Positions 25,140-33,027 of a stretch of 64,000 nucleotides of DNA are shown here, piece by piece. Both the position numbers and the translations under genes were made by a program. The notes under the pieces are model-generated. The model saw nothing but the letters and a program-made list of their open reading frames with translations, did no database searches and had not been told where the DNA came from. The number at the start of each line of letters is the position of its first letter. Position 1 is the stretch's first letter. Source of the stretch: Spirosoma oryzae. Lineage in GTDB: Bacteria; Bacteroidota; Bacteroidia; Cytophagales; Spirosomataceae. The DNA lies in assembly GCF_003002825.1 (NCBI RefSeq), contig NZ_PVTE01000016.1, forward strand, positions 62,001-126,000, given 5' to 3'.

Positions 25140-25958
25140 TCAGTACGCTTCATACCGATACGTCGTTACGTCGTCGGTGTAGGCACCTGTTTTTACGCGC
25201 CGGATCAGTAGGCCCCGGCTGTCGTGGTAATGCGTCGTATTTTCGGTGATAACGTTGTTGCGGTTGAACGACGTAATACCGGGATACAGCGCGAAAAAAT
25301 TCCGGTAGATGTTCGGGGCACCATCGAACCGCACCGTCGATTGTGTAATTCGGGGCTGTGCCGTGTAGGCCGTTGTACTTGTCAAACCCACCAACGTCGC
25401 ATTGCCATCGGTGAACGTAAATCGGTACATATCGCGGGCATAGCGGGGACCAGGACCAGTAACCGTCAGTGTCGCCGGTAAGCCATCTGAATCGTAGACG
25501 TACTGGTAAGTCTGCACCGGCTTCAGTTGATCGAAATCAGCCTGCGCTTTCAACTCACCGACGGTTTCCAATTGCCCTTTCTCGTTGTACGCATATGTTC
25601 GGCGCGTACCGGTCACTATTCCGTCGAAATCAGTCGTGGGTTGTGCCAGCCGCCGGTCGACATGATTGATACGAGTGGGTTGCGATGCATCGTAGTAGAC
25701 GGTCGTTTGCGCCGTGGCGGGACCGGATGCCGTTGTGTCGGGATAGTCCGTGATCGTTGCCAGTCGCCCCTGTGCATCGTAACTATATGTCATGGTCGCT
25801 TTCACGCCATACCCGATTTCCGACGCCCGCACCACCCTGTACTGCCGCAGGTCAGCATCGCTGGTCCGGCAACCGAACAGGAAGGTAAGCAGCAGAACGA
25901 TGATGGGTTTAAACACGGAGTCACGGAATTGATTCACAGAGATTATAGAGGCTGACAC
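25140..25958 (-). CDS. lipoprotein with RHS/YD-like repeats
   Basis: Up to 272 residues. A lipobox LLLTFLFGC marks a lipoprotein. The mature part holds degenerate repeats of the YD/RHS kind: YSYDAQGRLATITDYPD, YAYNEKGQLETVGEL, YVYDSDGLPATLTVTG, FTFTDGNATLVGL, then HYHDSRGLLIRRVKTG. Such short proteins are common in Cytophagales and of unknown function. The first 14 codons come from a palindrome arm; a GTG at 25916 (VFKPIIVLLL) is an equally good start and gives a more usual signal length. Confidence 0.72.
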   Translation of the reverse strand: MSASIISVNQFRDSVFKPIIVLLLTFLFGCRTSDADLRQYRVVRASEIGYGVKATMTYSYDAQGRLATITDYPDTTASGPATAQTTVYYDASQPTRINHVDRRLAQPTTDFDGIVTGTRRTYAYNEKGQLETVGELKAQADFDQLKPVQTYQYVYDSDGLPATLTVTGPGPRYARDMYRFTFTDGNATLVGLTSTTAYTAQPRITQSTVRFDGAPNIYRNFFALYPGITSFNRNNVITENTTHYHDSRGLLIRRVKTGAYTDDVTTYRYEAY

Positions 25959-26014
25959 AATGGAAAATTACTCTGTTTACTCCGGGAAATTCTCTGTGAC
26001 GCTGTGGTTAAAAC
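25907..26014. repeat. imperfect palindrome spanning a gene start and a gene end
   Basis: The left part (25907-25944, GTTTAAACACGGAGTCACGG) pairs imperfectly with the right part (25971-26014, ending GACGCTGTGGTTAAAAC). It overlaps the first codons of the lipoprotein gene and the stop codon of the LD-carboxypeptidase gene. Similar words (TCTCCGTGTAAATCTCCG, CGTGGTTAAAA) recur at 36614-36656. Confidence 0.65.
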
Positions 26015-26913
26015 ATAACTTTTCCCCCTTCCGTCGATACGTCGAGCTGAACAGTCCGCCCGATGGGGAGTGTCAGGTTGTAATCGACGTGCCCGGCCGG
26101 CAGATCGAACAGCACCGGATAGGCATAGTCAGCCACTATGCTGGCAATAATTTCATACGCGTCCTGCCCGAACGGCAGCGACATATTCAGGCGCATGTCG
26201 GTGAATTGCCCCACCACCAGCCCAGCCAGTTTGGCCAGCCGCCCCGACCGATGCAACTGCCGCATCATCCGGTCCAGCGAAAACAAGGTCTCGTCGATAT
26301 CCTCAATAAACAGCACCGCGCCATCGTACGAAACGTCGGTCGGCGTATCGATGGAATTGATGAGCATGGTCAGATTCCCCCCGATCAGTGGCCCCGTTGC
26401 CCGACCGGGTCGGTTTAGTGGGTGCGCCTTGACCGCGTACAGGTCCGGCACTTCCCCGAACAACCATTGCCGCAGCGATTCCAGCGACTCAGCCCGGTCG
26501 GGACCACCAAACTGCCGGGGCATGATACCGTGCAGACTCGCCACCCCATGCCGGTAAAACAGACTAAGTAGCACCGTAATGTCGCTGAAGCCGATCAGCC
26601 ATTTCGGGTGCCGCAGCAGCCCCGTCAGGTCCAGCCCATCCGCAATCCGGTAGCAGCCGTAGCCGCCCCGCGACGCAAACACAGCCCGCACCGATGGATC
26701 ATCGAACAGTCGTTGCAAATCAGCCCGACGCAGGTCGTCGGAGCCGGCAAACGGGCCATCCGTCGCGTGCAGGCTGTCGCCTTCGATTACGTTTAGCTGC
26801 CAGTCGTCGCGTAGGATACGCAAGCCTTCGGTCAGTTCAGCATACGGCACCCGACTCGCGGGCGACACTACGCCAACCGTATCGCCGGGGCGCAGAAATG
26901 GGGGAAATAGCAA
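26008..26913 (-). CDS. LD-carboxypeptidase (peptidase family S66)
   Basis: About 301 residues. FLRPGDTVGVVSPASRV is the family N-terminus; FASRGGYGCYRIADGLD precedes GFSDIT, which holds the catalytic Ser, and LFDLPAGHVDYNLTLPIG holds the catalytic His. The family trims the terminal D-Ala from murein tetrapeptides (LdcA) or is an MccF-like self-immunity peptidase. I place the start at TTG 26913; an ATG at 26955 is in frame but lies in the arm of a 30-base perfect palindrome and adds MRREGSRLYKKTNR, which looks untranslated. Confidence 0.88.
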   Translation of the reverse strand: MLFPPFLRPGDTVGVVSPASRVPYAELTEGLRILRDDWQLNVIEGDSLHATDGPFAGSDDLRRADLQRLFDDPSVRAVFASRGGYGCYRIADGLDLTGLLRHPKWLIGFSDITVLLSLFYRHGVASLHGIMPRQFGGPDRAESLESLRQWLFGEVPDLYAVKAHPLNRPGRATGPLIGGNLTMLINSIDTPTDVSYDGAVLFIEDIDETLFSLDRMMRQLHRSGRLAKLAGLVVGQFTDMRLNMSLPFGQDAYEIIASIVADYAYPVLFDLPAGHVDYNLTLPIGRTVQLDVSTEGGKVMF

Positions 26914-26925
26914 GCGATTAGTTTT

Positions 26926-27011
26926 TTTGTAGAGACGCGACCCTTCGCGTCTCATTTGCCGGATGGTTTTGCTGACGCACGATGAGACGCGAAGGGTCGC
27001 GTCTCTACAAA
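26926..27011. repeat. 30-base perfect inverted repeat
   Basis: Arms 26926-26955 and 26982-27011 are exact reverse complements (left arm contains GTAGAGACGCGACCCTTCGC) with a 26-base loop. The right arm contains the KirBac stop codon and the left arm contains a possible ATG of the LD-carboxypeptidase. As RNA it would make a very strong hairpin between the two co-directional genes. Confidence 0.92.
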
Positions 27012-28015
27012 TTTAGCTTCGCCGGTTTGGTGTCGTCCAGTTTGTTTAGGTCCAGCGCGACCATGCCGTGCTGCGCCCCGTCAAACATCGGCACAAAGGT
27101 ATGACCCCAGCGCACTTCGTCGTAGCGATACGACGTGCGACTATGCACCTGCTGCGAAAAGGTATCGTCCATGGCGCGGAACAGAATTAAAAACTCCGCG
27201 TCGGCCGCAGCCAGTTCTTCCGGTGTACAACCGTAGAGCGGGCTCGTTTCGGTAATCGGGTGAACGAGCGTCCAGTTGGTTGGGAAAAAGGCCACCTTGC
27301 TGCGCTCCAGTTTCAGGGCGTGATACCGCCGGTACCGGGTACCGTCCGGCTTGGCTTCCAGCCTTGACAGCGACACTTCCATTTCTACGTCGATTAACTG
27401 ATTCGCCCGGCTGTTGACCACCCGAAACATCCACGCATTCACATCCAGGTAAGGTGCGAAAACAGCTCCTTTCGAAAAGCGAACGTGCGCCAGGGGCCGG
27501 GAGAAACGACCGTATAGTAACCCCGTTACCAACGCAAAGGACAGCAGCCCGATCATCGATTCCATAGCGGCAATAATGCTGGCCAGAAAACTGACGGGGG
27601 CAATATGGCCGTAACCAACGGTGGTCATTGTCTGCGAACTGAAAAAGAACGCTTTCCAGAAGGAACCGTACGGCTGACCATCGACGCTGCTTTGCAGGTT
27701 TTCGGCACCCACCAGCAGATAAATACCCGCAAAAACGCCGTTAACGACAAAATAGAAAACCAGTACCCAGCCCAGAAACTGCCACCAGGACATGGTAATC
27801 AGGCGGTTGTACAGGTTAATGCGGTCCCAGAATCGTTCGTTGACCCGGTCGATGTTGAAGCTACCGTCTTTATTGACCAGCCGGGAGTATGCATCGCTAA
27901 TTTTGGCCCCGAAACCAAGGTCCTGACGCTGTTCTTCCTGTTGAACCAGCCGGCTATTCGTGCCGTGCAGGTTCTGTCCACCCGGCTCTGTTCCTGCTTC
28001 ACTTTTTGTTTCCAT
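27005..28015 (-). CDS. inward-rectifier potassium channel (KirBac type)
   Basis: 336 residues from ATG 28015 (METKSEAG); a TTG 36 bases earlier is less likely. A slide helix (LYNRLITMSWWQF) precedes TM1 (about 80-102). The pore helix leads to the selectivity filter TMTTVGYGHIAP (TVGYG about 132-136), followed by TM2 and a C-terminal immunoglobulin-like Kir domain (RFSKGAVFAPYLDVNAWMFRVVNSRANQLIDVEMEVSLS). It conducts K+ across the inner membrane. Full length for KirBac. Confidence 0.93.
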   Translation of the reverse strand: METKSEAGTEPGGQNLHGTNSRLVQQEEQRQDLGFGAKISDAYSRLVNKDGSFNIDRVNERFWDRINLYNRLITMSWWQFLGWVLVFYFVVNGVFAGIYLLVGAENLQSSVDGQPYGSFWKAFFFSSQTMTTVGYGHIAPVSFLASIIAAMESMIGLLSFALVTGLLYGRFSRPLAHVRFSKGAVFAPYLDVNAWMFRVVNSRANQLIDVEMEVSLSRLEAKPDGTRYRRYHALKLERSKVAFFPTNWTLVHPITETSPLYGCTPEELAAADAEFLILFRAMDDTFSQQVHSRTSYRYDEVRWGHTFVPMFDGAQHGMVALDLNKLDDTKPAKLNL

Positions 28016-28247
28016 ACCAACGTGACCGACAAATTTGTCAGGAATGATCAACTAACAATTCGTAGCTAAAGCGTGTATTATCATTAATAGCGGGTGGAAC
28101 TCAGCCTTGTCACTAACAGTTTACTCACCATACTTTCAGCATTTGTTCAGCTGATTCAGCCGCTTTTTTTAAGCACCATTAAAATTTAAGTAGTTATACT
28201 TAACTTCGCTACGGTTTTACAGACTGAGTTGCTGTTTACCTCAACCT

Positions 28248-29252
28248 ATGACTAAGACACCGCTTCAGCGGATGATAAGCGTGGTTGTCCCCGCTTATAA
28301 CGAAGAGGAAAATTTGCCCGTTTTGGTTCACCGGCTTATGACGGTACTGGAACCTTACGAGTCGTACGAGATCCTGATCGTCGACGATGGCAGTTCCGAT
28401 CAGACCCGTCACGTACTGCGGCAGCTCAGCCGCGCGTACCCGGTCGTTCGATTTCTTTCCTTTTCCCGCAATTTCGGTCATCAGATGGCGTTGCGGGCCG
28501 GTTACGACCACGCCCGTGGTGATGCGGTAATCTGCCTTGATGCCGATCTGCAACACCCCCCCGAGCTGATTCCCACGCTGATCGACAAATGGCAGGAAGG
28601 TTACGACGTCGTGTATACCGTGCGGCAACCTGACCCCAAGCTATCCTGGTTTAAACGGACCAGTTCGCGCAAGTTTTACAGCATGTTGCGGAACGTATCG
28701 GGACTCGACATCGAAGACGGCGCGGCTGATTTTCGGCTGCTCGACCGTAAGGTTATCAATACGCTGAAGCAGTTCAAGGAAAATGACTTGTTTCTGCGGG
28801 GAGCTATCTCGTGGGTCGGTTTCCGGCAGTGCCGTATCCTGTACCAGCCTGCCGCCCGGTATGCCGGCCGGTCGAAATACTCGCTGCGCAAGATGATGCA
28901 ACTGGCCGCCATGGGAATTACGTCCTTCTCGACCAAGCCGCTGTATATGTCAGTGCTGCTCGGCTTCGGCATGTCGCTGTTTGCCCTGCTGTTCGGTGCG
29001 GAAGCTACCTACGAATACTTCTTCACCGACGCGACCGTATCGGGCTGGACAACGCTCGTCGTGCTGTCGGTACTCATCGGTGGCGTGCAGTTTATCATGA
29101 TCGGTATTATCGGCGTATATTTGGGCAAAACGTTCGTGGAGGTCAAGAACCGACCAGCCTACATCATTGGCGACACGGACGAGATTGACGAAACGACTAC
29201 ATGGGTACAGCCGGACGAAGCCGACCGCAAATTTTATTCACCGTTGACGTAG
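28248..29252 (+). CDS. GT2 polyprenyl-phosphate glycosyltransferase with two C-terminal helices
   Basis: 334 residues. The catalytic domain (about 1-230) is of the DPM1/GtrB type: VVVPAYNEEENLPVLVHRL, ILIVDDGSSDQT, RNFGHQMALRAGYDHARGDAVICLDADLQHPPELIP (DADLQ metal motif) and AGRSKYSLRKMM. Two helices follow (about 243-262 and 277-300). Such enzymes move a sugar onto undecaprenyl phosphate at the inner membrane for lipid or O-antigen modification. A polysaccharide deacetylase gene overlaps its end by 52 bases. Confidence 0.9.
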   Translation: MTKTPLQRMISVVVPAYNEEENLPVLVHRLMTVLEPYESYEILIVDDGSSDQTRHVLRQLSRAYPVVRFLSFSRNFGHQMALRAGYDHARGDAVICLDADLQHPPELIPTLIDKWQEGYDVVYTVRQPDPKLSWFKRTSSRKFYSMLRNVSGLDIEDGAADFRLLDRKVINTLKQFKENDLFLRGAISWVGFRQCRILYQPAARYAGRSKYSLRKMMQLAAMGITSFSTKPLYMSVLLGFGMSLFALLFGAEATYEYFFTDATVSGWTTLVVLSVLIGGVQFIMIGIIGVYLGKTFVEVKNRPAYIIGDTDEIDETTTWVQPDEADRKFYSPLT

Positions 29253-29989
29253 AGGAGTTCGATACCGCCGTCGAGTTCGGCCACGACATCTCGCTTGCGG
29301 AACAGATTGCGGTCTCGACGCGGGGGCTCCGCTTACTGGCGGAACGTTTCGACGCGGTAGGTGCCCGCACCACGCTGTTTACGACGGCCAACTATGCCCT
29401 GCACGAGACCGAGTTGATTCGATCGCTGGCGACAAAACACGAAATTGCGTCGCACGGCTATTACCACACGACATTCGAACCAGCCGACCTGCTTAAATCA
29501 CGACTGGCACTGGAAGAATTACTGGGGCAACCCATCACGGGTTTCCGGCGGGCACGCATGGGCTTCGTTGACCCGACAGATGTACAACAGGCTGGTTATG
29601 CCTACAATTCATCGCTGCACCCGACCTGGCTACCGGGTCGCTACAACCACTGGGGCGAACCGCGTCATCCGTTTCGGGAGCAGGGGGTCTGGCAAATTCC
29701 CGCGTCGGTGACACCTACGCTGCGTTTACCCCTGTTCTGGCTGAGTCTGAAAAATTTTCCCTGGGCCTATTACAAGCAGTTGTGCCGACAGACCCTCAAG
29801 GCCGACGGCTTTCTGAACCTGTATGTACACCCGTGGGAGTTCACCGACCTGTCGGCATACGAAAAAATACCGGCTTATGTGAAACGGCACTCACGCGACG
29901 AATTGCTCGATCGCGTCGAAAACCTGCTCCGTTACCTCAAGCCCCAGGGCGAGTTCCGGACGATGGGAGAATTTGCGGAGGGACTGTAG
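29201..29989 (+). CDS. polysaccharide deacetylase family protein
   Basis: 262 residues, NodB-like fold. ILFTVDVEEFDTA has the catalytic/metal Asp pair region, TKHEIASHGYYHTTFEP is the H-xxx-H zinc motif (SHGYYH), GFRRARMGFVDP the Arg motif, and LNLYVHPWEF the last His. It probably removes acetyl or formyl groups from a sugar, here possibly the lipid-linked sugar made by the GT2 enzyme whose gene it overlaps by 52 bases in another frame. No signal peptide, so action on the cytoplasmic face is likely. Its stop codon is the first TAG of a palindromic element. Confidence 0.85.
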   Translation: MGTAGRSRPQILFTVDVEEFDTAVEFGHDISLAEQIAVSTRGLRLLAERFDAVGARTTLFTTANYALHETELIRSLATKHEIASHGYYHTTFEPADLLKSRLALEELLGQPITGFRRARMGFVDPTDVQQAGYAYNSSLHPTWLPGRYNHWGEPRHPFREQGVWQIPASVTPTLRLPLFWLSLKNFPWAYYKQLCRQTLKADGFLNLYVHPWEFTDLSAYEKIPAYVKRHSRDELLDRVENLLRYLKPQGEFRTMGEFAEGL

Positions 29990-30084
29990 CCCAGACCTCC
30001 AGGTCTGGAGGACGCAACAGCGTCCAATGAGTGTCCCTGCACGTAGTTAGCCTTCGGCTACCAGACGTGGACGTATGGGCTACA
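29985..30084. repeat. TGTAGCC-type palindromic element, copy 2
   Basis: Left arm 29985-30008 (TGTAGCCCAGACCTCCAGG...) and right arm 30061-30084 match as reverse complements at 21 of 24 positions. The TAG inside the left end is the stop codon of the deacetylase gene. Confidence 0.85.
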
Positions 30085-30089
30085 CGTAG

Positions 30090-30419
30090 CTAGATAAATA
30101 TCACGTCAGTAATCACCTCACTACCCATGTCGCGGTTGACGAGCTGGATGAGCTTCTGCTTGGCGTTGACGAGTTCGTTGCGGAGCGGAGCCGACGACAG
30201 CTCTATATACAGCTTGCCGTCGCGAACGTAGAGCCGCTTGGTGCGGGTCGCGATGGCAGGGCCCATCATCCGACCCCAGAAAGCTTCCAGATACGTTTCG
30301 TTGAACCGCCCCTGTAGCTGATACGCCTTGAGCAGTTGCCCGATGGCATCCTTTAGCGAGGTGACGCCAGCTATGCGGGTGGCGTTGTCGCGGTTGTATC
30401 GGTAGGTTTGCTGGCTCAT
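30090..30419 (-). CDS. DUF721 (DciA-like) protein
   Basis: 109 residues. TSLKDAIGQLLKAYQLQGRFNETYLEAFWGRMMGPAIATRTKRLYVRDGKLYIELSSAPLRNELV is the DUF721 core (W..mvG..ia..t......g.L.v...s...r.eL). In other bacteria the family includes DciA, a loader/partner of the replicative helicase; in Bacteroidota the small form usually lies near recF. Here it stands alone next to a palindrome and upstream of the divergent met region, so the role is inferred from the domain only. Confidence 0.85.
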   Translation of the reverse strand: MSQQTYRYNRDNATRIAGVTSLKDAIGQLLKAYQLQGRFNETYLEAFWGRMMGPAIATRTKRLYVRDGKLYIELSSAPLRNELVNAKQKLIQLVNRDMGSEVITDVIFI

Positions 30420-30524
30420 ACAGTTGGATCTCTACACAAAGGTAAAGAACGGCTTCGGACGCCGAATAACCGCCGGTAAATTTTACCCGTTTTTTGACGG
30501 AGCGCGGCAAATCGGCACGGGTAT

Positions 30525-30555
30525 TTGGTAGCCTGCCGCCTGCGTACTATACTTG
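30525..30555 (+). promoter_or_regulatory. promoter of the SAM riboswitch-metX unit
   Basis: TTG (30525-30527), 20 bases, then TATACTTG (30548-30555), a good match to the Bacteroidota TTG/TAnnTTTG promoter. It lies about 50 bases upstream of the riboswitch. No expression evidence. Confidence 0.6.
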
Positions 30556-30606
30556 CATCATCAAGTCAATTGCCAGGCGCTACCCATTCTGGTCGGCGCG
30601 GATTGA

Positions 30607-30720
30607 TTTATATAGAAGCGGGGAGAGATCAGGCTCTGTGAACCGCTGGCAACCTACCACACGGCAAGGTGCTAACTCCTGCCTACAGCAACCGCTACGG
30701 CGGACGTTAGGGACTATAAA
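30607..30720 (+). ncRNA. SAM-I type (S-box) riboswitch
   Basis: The conserved core is visible: GAGAGATCAGGCTC, then GAACCGCTGGCAACC, then CGGCAAGGTGCTAACTCC, the order and wording of Bacteroidota SAM riboswitches. TTTATATAG at the 5' end can pair with CTATAAA at the 3' end (P1). It lies upstream of metX, a methionine biosynthesis gene, as expected for repression by S-adenosylmethionine. There is no clear intrinsic terminator directly after it; control could work on translation or on the short reading frame that follows. Confidence 0.85.
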
Positions 30721-30732
30721 TCGGTATTAACT

Positions 30733-30774
30733 ATGTATTTCAGCGCTTTCTGCCTGCCCGTTTGGGTACGCTAA
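30733..30774 (+). CDS. possible 13-residue leader peptide between riboswitch and metX
   Basis: ATG to TAA, 13 codons: MYFSAFCLPVWVR. It begins 13 bases after P1 of the riboswitch and ends 119 bases before metX. It holds no Met run. It may be chance, a leader peptide, or a short peptide gene under SAM control. Nothing but its place supports it. Confidence 0.3.
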   Translation: MYFSAFCLPVWVR

Positions 30775-30893
30775 TCATCACCTCCGCATCGCACTATCGA
30801 CATCGGACGTGACTTGTCATTCCCTCTGTCGAGTGGTGCTTCAGCAACGCTACGTCACCGGGCCGCGCTGATGCCGGAGCCATTTTATACACC

Positions 30894-31973
30894 ATGTCTG
30901 CTCCATCGACACTCCACCACTTCGACTACAAATACTCGTTTCCACTGGAATCAGGCGCGACGTTGCCCGGTTTTCGGCTGGCCTACACCACGCAGGGTAC
31001 ACTGCGACAAGACGGCGGCCAGTCGAACGTAGTCTGGGTATGCCATGCCCTGACGGGCAACGCCAACGTCAATGACTGGTGGGGCGGTATGGTCGGGCCG
31101 GGAAAGTTCTTCGATCCGGAACGACATTTTATCGTTTGCGCCAACGTGCTGGGGTCCTGCTACGGTTCGTCGGGGCCACTGACAACGAATCCGGCAACTG
31201 GTGAACCGTTCTATCATGACTTCCCGATCGTCACCGTACGCGACATCGTCGGGGCGCTTGACTTGCTGCGGCAGGAACTGGGTATCGACCGTATACACAC
31301 CTGTATCGGCGGGTCGCTGGGCGGTGAACAGGCCGTCGAATGGGCGATCGATCAGCCCGATCTGATTCAACAATTGATTCTGATTGCTTCGGGCGCGGTG
31401 GCTTCGCCCTGGTGCATTGCCTTCAACGAAGCACAACGTATGGCCATCGAAGCCGATCCTACCTGGACCGAACGGCGCGCCGACGCCGGTGCGATGGGCA
31501 TGAAAGCCGCGCGCGCCATGGCCATGATTTCGTACCGGAATTACGATACGTACGGCTTCACGCAGGCGCTCGACAACAACGAACAACTGGACGAGTACAA
31601 AGCCGCTACCTACCAGCGGTATCAGGGCGAAAAAATCGTCGACCGGTACAATGCGTTCACGTACCGGCTGCTGTCGAAAGTGATGGATTCGCACAACGTC
31701 GGACGCAACCGGGGCAGTATTCCGCAGGCGTTGGGCCGGGTGAAGTCGCGTACGCTGGTTGTTGGTATCCGCTCCGACCTGCTGTTTCCGCCGTCCGAGC
31801 AGCAGTTTCTGGCCCGGCATATTCCCAATGCGTCCTACCGGGAGATCGATTCGCTCTATGGCCACGATGGTTTTCTGATCGAATTTCGGCCACTAACGGC
31901 CCTCATTCGGAACTGGACAGCGACCATCGATACGGCCGTTGCCGCTACGCAGCCGATCAGTACCAATTCGTAA
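30894..31973 (+). CDS. metX: homoserine O-acetyltransferase
   Basis: 359 residues, alpha/beta hydrolase fold of the MetX family. FPLESGATLPGFRLAYTTQG begins the fold; NVLGSCYGSSGP and CIGGSLGGEQAVEWA carry the oxyanion loop and the catalytic Ser (about 142). GIRSDLLFPPSEQ holds the Asp and YGHDGFLIE the His. It acetylates L-homoserine from acetyl-CoA, the activation step of methionine biosynthesis, and lies under a SAM riboswitch. MetX rather than serine acetyltransferase (its close relative) is supported by this riboswitch. Confidence 0.93.
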   Translation: MSAPSTLHHFDYKYSFPLESGATLPGFRLAYTTQGTLRQDGGQSNVVWVCHALTGNANVNDWWGGMVGPGKFFDPERHFIVCANVLGSCYGSSGPLTTNPATGEPFYHDFPIVTVRDIVGALDLLRQELGIDRIHTCIGGSLGGEQAVEWAIDQPDLIQQLILIASGAVASPWCIAFNEAQRMAIEADPTWTERRADAGAMGMKAARAMAMISYRNYDTYGFTQALDNNEQLDEYKAATYQRYQGEKIVDRYNAFTYRLLSKVMDSHNVGRNRGSIPQALGRVKSRTLVVGIRSDLLFPPSEQQFLARHIPNASYREIDSLYGHDGFLIEFRPLTALIRNWTATIDTAVAATQPISTNS

Positions 31974-32070
31974 TGCAAGAGGCTTACGACCAACGGCGTA
32001 CGGCACAACTATTTTTTAACAGATGATGTTACGTTGGTTATTCACATTAGCCCCTTTGTTGTAATCGATT

Positions 32071-32553
32071 ATGAGCAGTCGCGCTGAGCTATCCTACGTG
32101 GTAGTCGATGATGATGAAGATGACCGCATGCTGATGCGCATTGGTCTTCAGCAGGCCCAACGCACCTTACCCATACTGGAATTCTCGGACGGTCAGGAGT
32201 TGATCGACTACCTGTCGCAGGACGCGGACGCCCGCCCCGATGAAGACATGCACTGGCTGGTGGTTATGGACGTCAACATGCCCCGTATGAACGGGCTCGA
32301 CACGCTTCAGGCGCTTCGCCAGCATCCCTATTGGGCCAAACTGCCGGTGCTGATGCTGTCGACCTCCGATAACCCCGACACCCGGCAGGCATCACTCGAC
32401 CGGGGTGCGAACGGCTATCTGGTCAAGCCGGCTTCCATTCAGGCCTACAGTTCCCTGTTCGATCAGCATTTTGCCCCCTGGCTGGCCAGTCGCTCCGATC
32501 AGTGGCCCGACTACAATCAGGAATCCGACTCCGCTTTGTTAACGCAGTCATGA
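32071..32553 (+). CDS. single-domain response regulator (receiver only)
   Basis: 160 residues, one CheY-like receiver. VVVDDDEDDRMLM is the acidic pocket, VVMDVNMPRMNGL has the phosphorylated Asp (about residue 69), MLSTSD has the conserved Thr/Ser and LVKPAS the Lys. There is no output domain; the last 20 residues are polar. The pattern DExDR-LMRIGLQQAQ is that of Rcp1-like receivers often paired with phytochrome or hybrid kinases. Its stop overlaps the start of a second receiver gene (ATGA). No kinase is nearby. Confidence 0.9.
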   Translation: MSSRAELSYVVVDDDEDDRMLMRIGLQQAQRTLPILEFSDGQELIDYLSQDADARPDEDMHWLVVMDVNMPRMNGLDTLQALRQHPYWAKLPVLMLSTSDNPDTRQASLDRGANGYLVKPASIQAYSSLFDQHFAPWLASRSDQWPDYNQESDSALLTQS

Positions 32554-33008
32554 ACCAGCTATCTGAAAAGCAACCGACTGAGGACGAACTGTATCCAATC
32601 TGTTACGTCGTCGCCGATGACGATCCAGAGGAACTGTTTCTGATGCGTACGGCGCTACAGCAGCAGGAACGCCCGTTACCCATTCGCGAGTTCTACGACG
32701 GCCAGCACGTCATTGATTATTTGCACCAAAACAGTGCTATCCGGGAAGATGAGGACACTCATTGGCTGCTGGTGCTGGATATGCAGATGCCACGGCTGAA
32801 CGGCCTGGAAACCATCAAAGCCATCCGAAAAAATCCGGACTGGGACACTATCCCAATCTTATTGTTTACGGACGAACAGGATCAGGCGCTCATTTACGAG
32901 GCAATTGCCAGTGGTGCCAACGGCTGCGTGACAAAACCGGTACAGCTGGAGGATTATCGTCAGTTATTCGACGACTTTTTCAAGCCATACCTGCGCGATC
33001 CGCAGTAG
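32550..33008 (+). CDS. single-domain response regulator, paralogue of the preceding gene
   Basis: 152 residues from ATG 32550, which overlaps the previous stop as ATGA, a sign of translational coupling. Receiver residues: VVADDDPEELFLMRTALQQQ, VLDMQMPRLNGLET (Asp), LFTDEQD (Thr) and VTKPVQ (Lys). It is clearly similar to its neighbour over the full length, so the pair is a tandem duplication. It may act as a phosphate sink or as a phosphorelay partner of the first. Confidence 0.9.
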   Translation: MNQLSEKQPTEDELYPICYVVADDDPEELFLMRTALQQQERPLPIREFYDGQHVIDYLHQNSAIREDEDTHWLLVLDMQMPRLNGLETIKAIRKNPDWDTIPILLFTDEQDQALIYEAIASGANGCVTKPVQLEDYRQLFDDFFKPYLRDPQ

Positions 33009-33027
33009 CAGTAGACCCAATTGACAA

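Noticed and set aside
30951-31865. Long antisense frame opposite metX
   Set aside because: metX is complete with its catalytic triad; the antisense frame has no domain.
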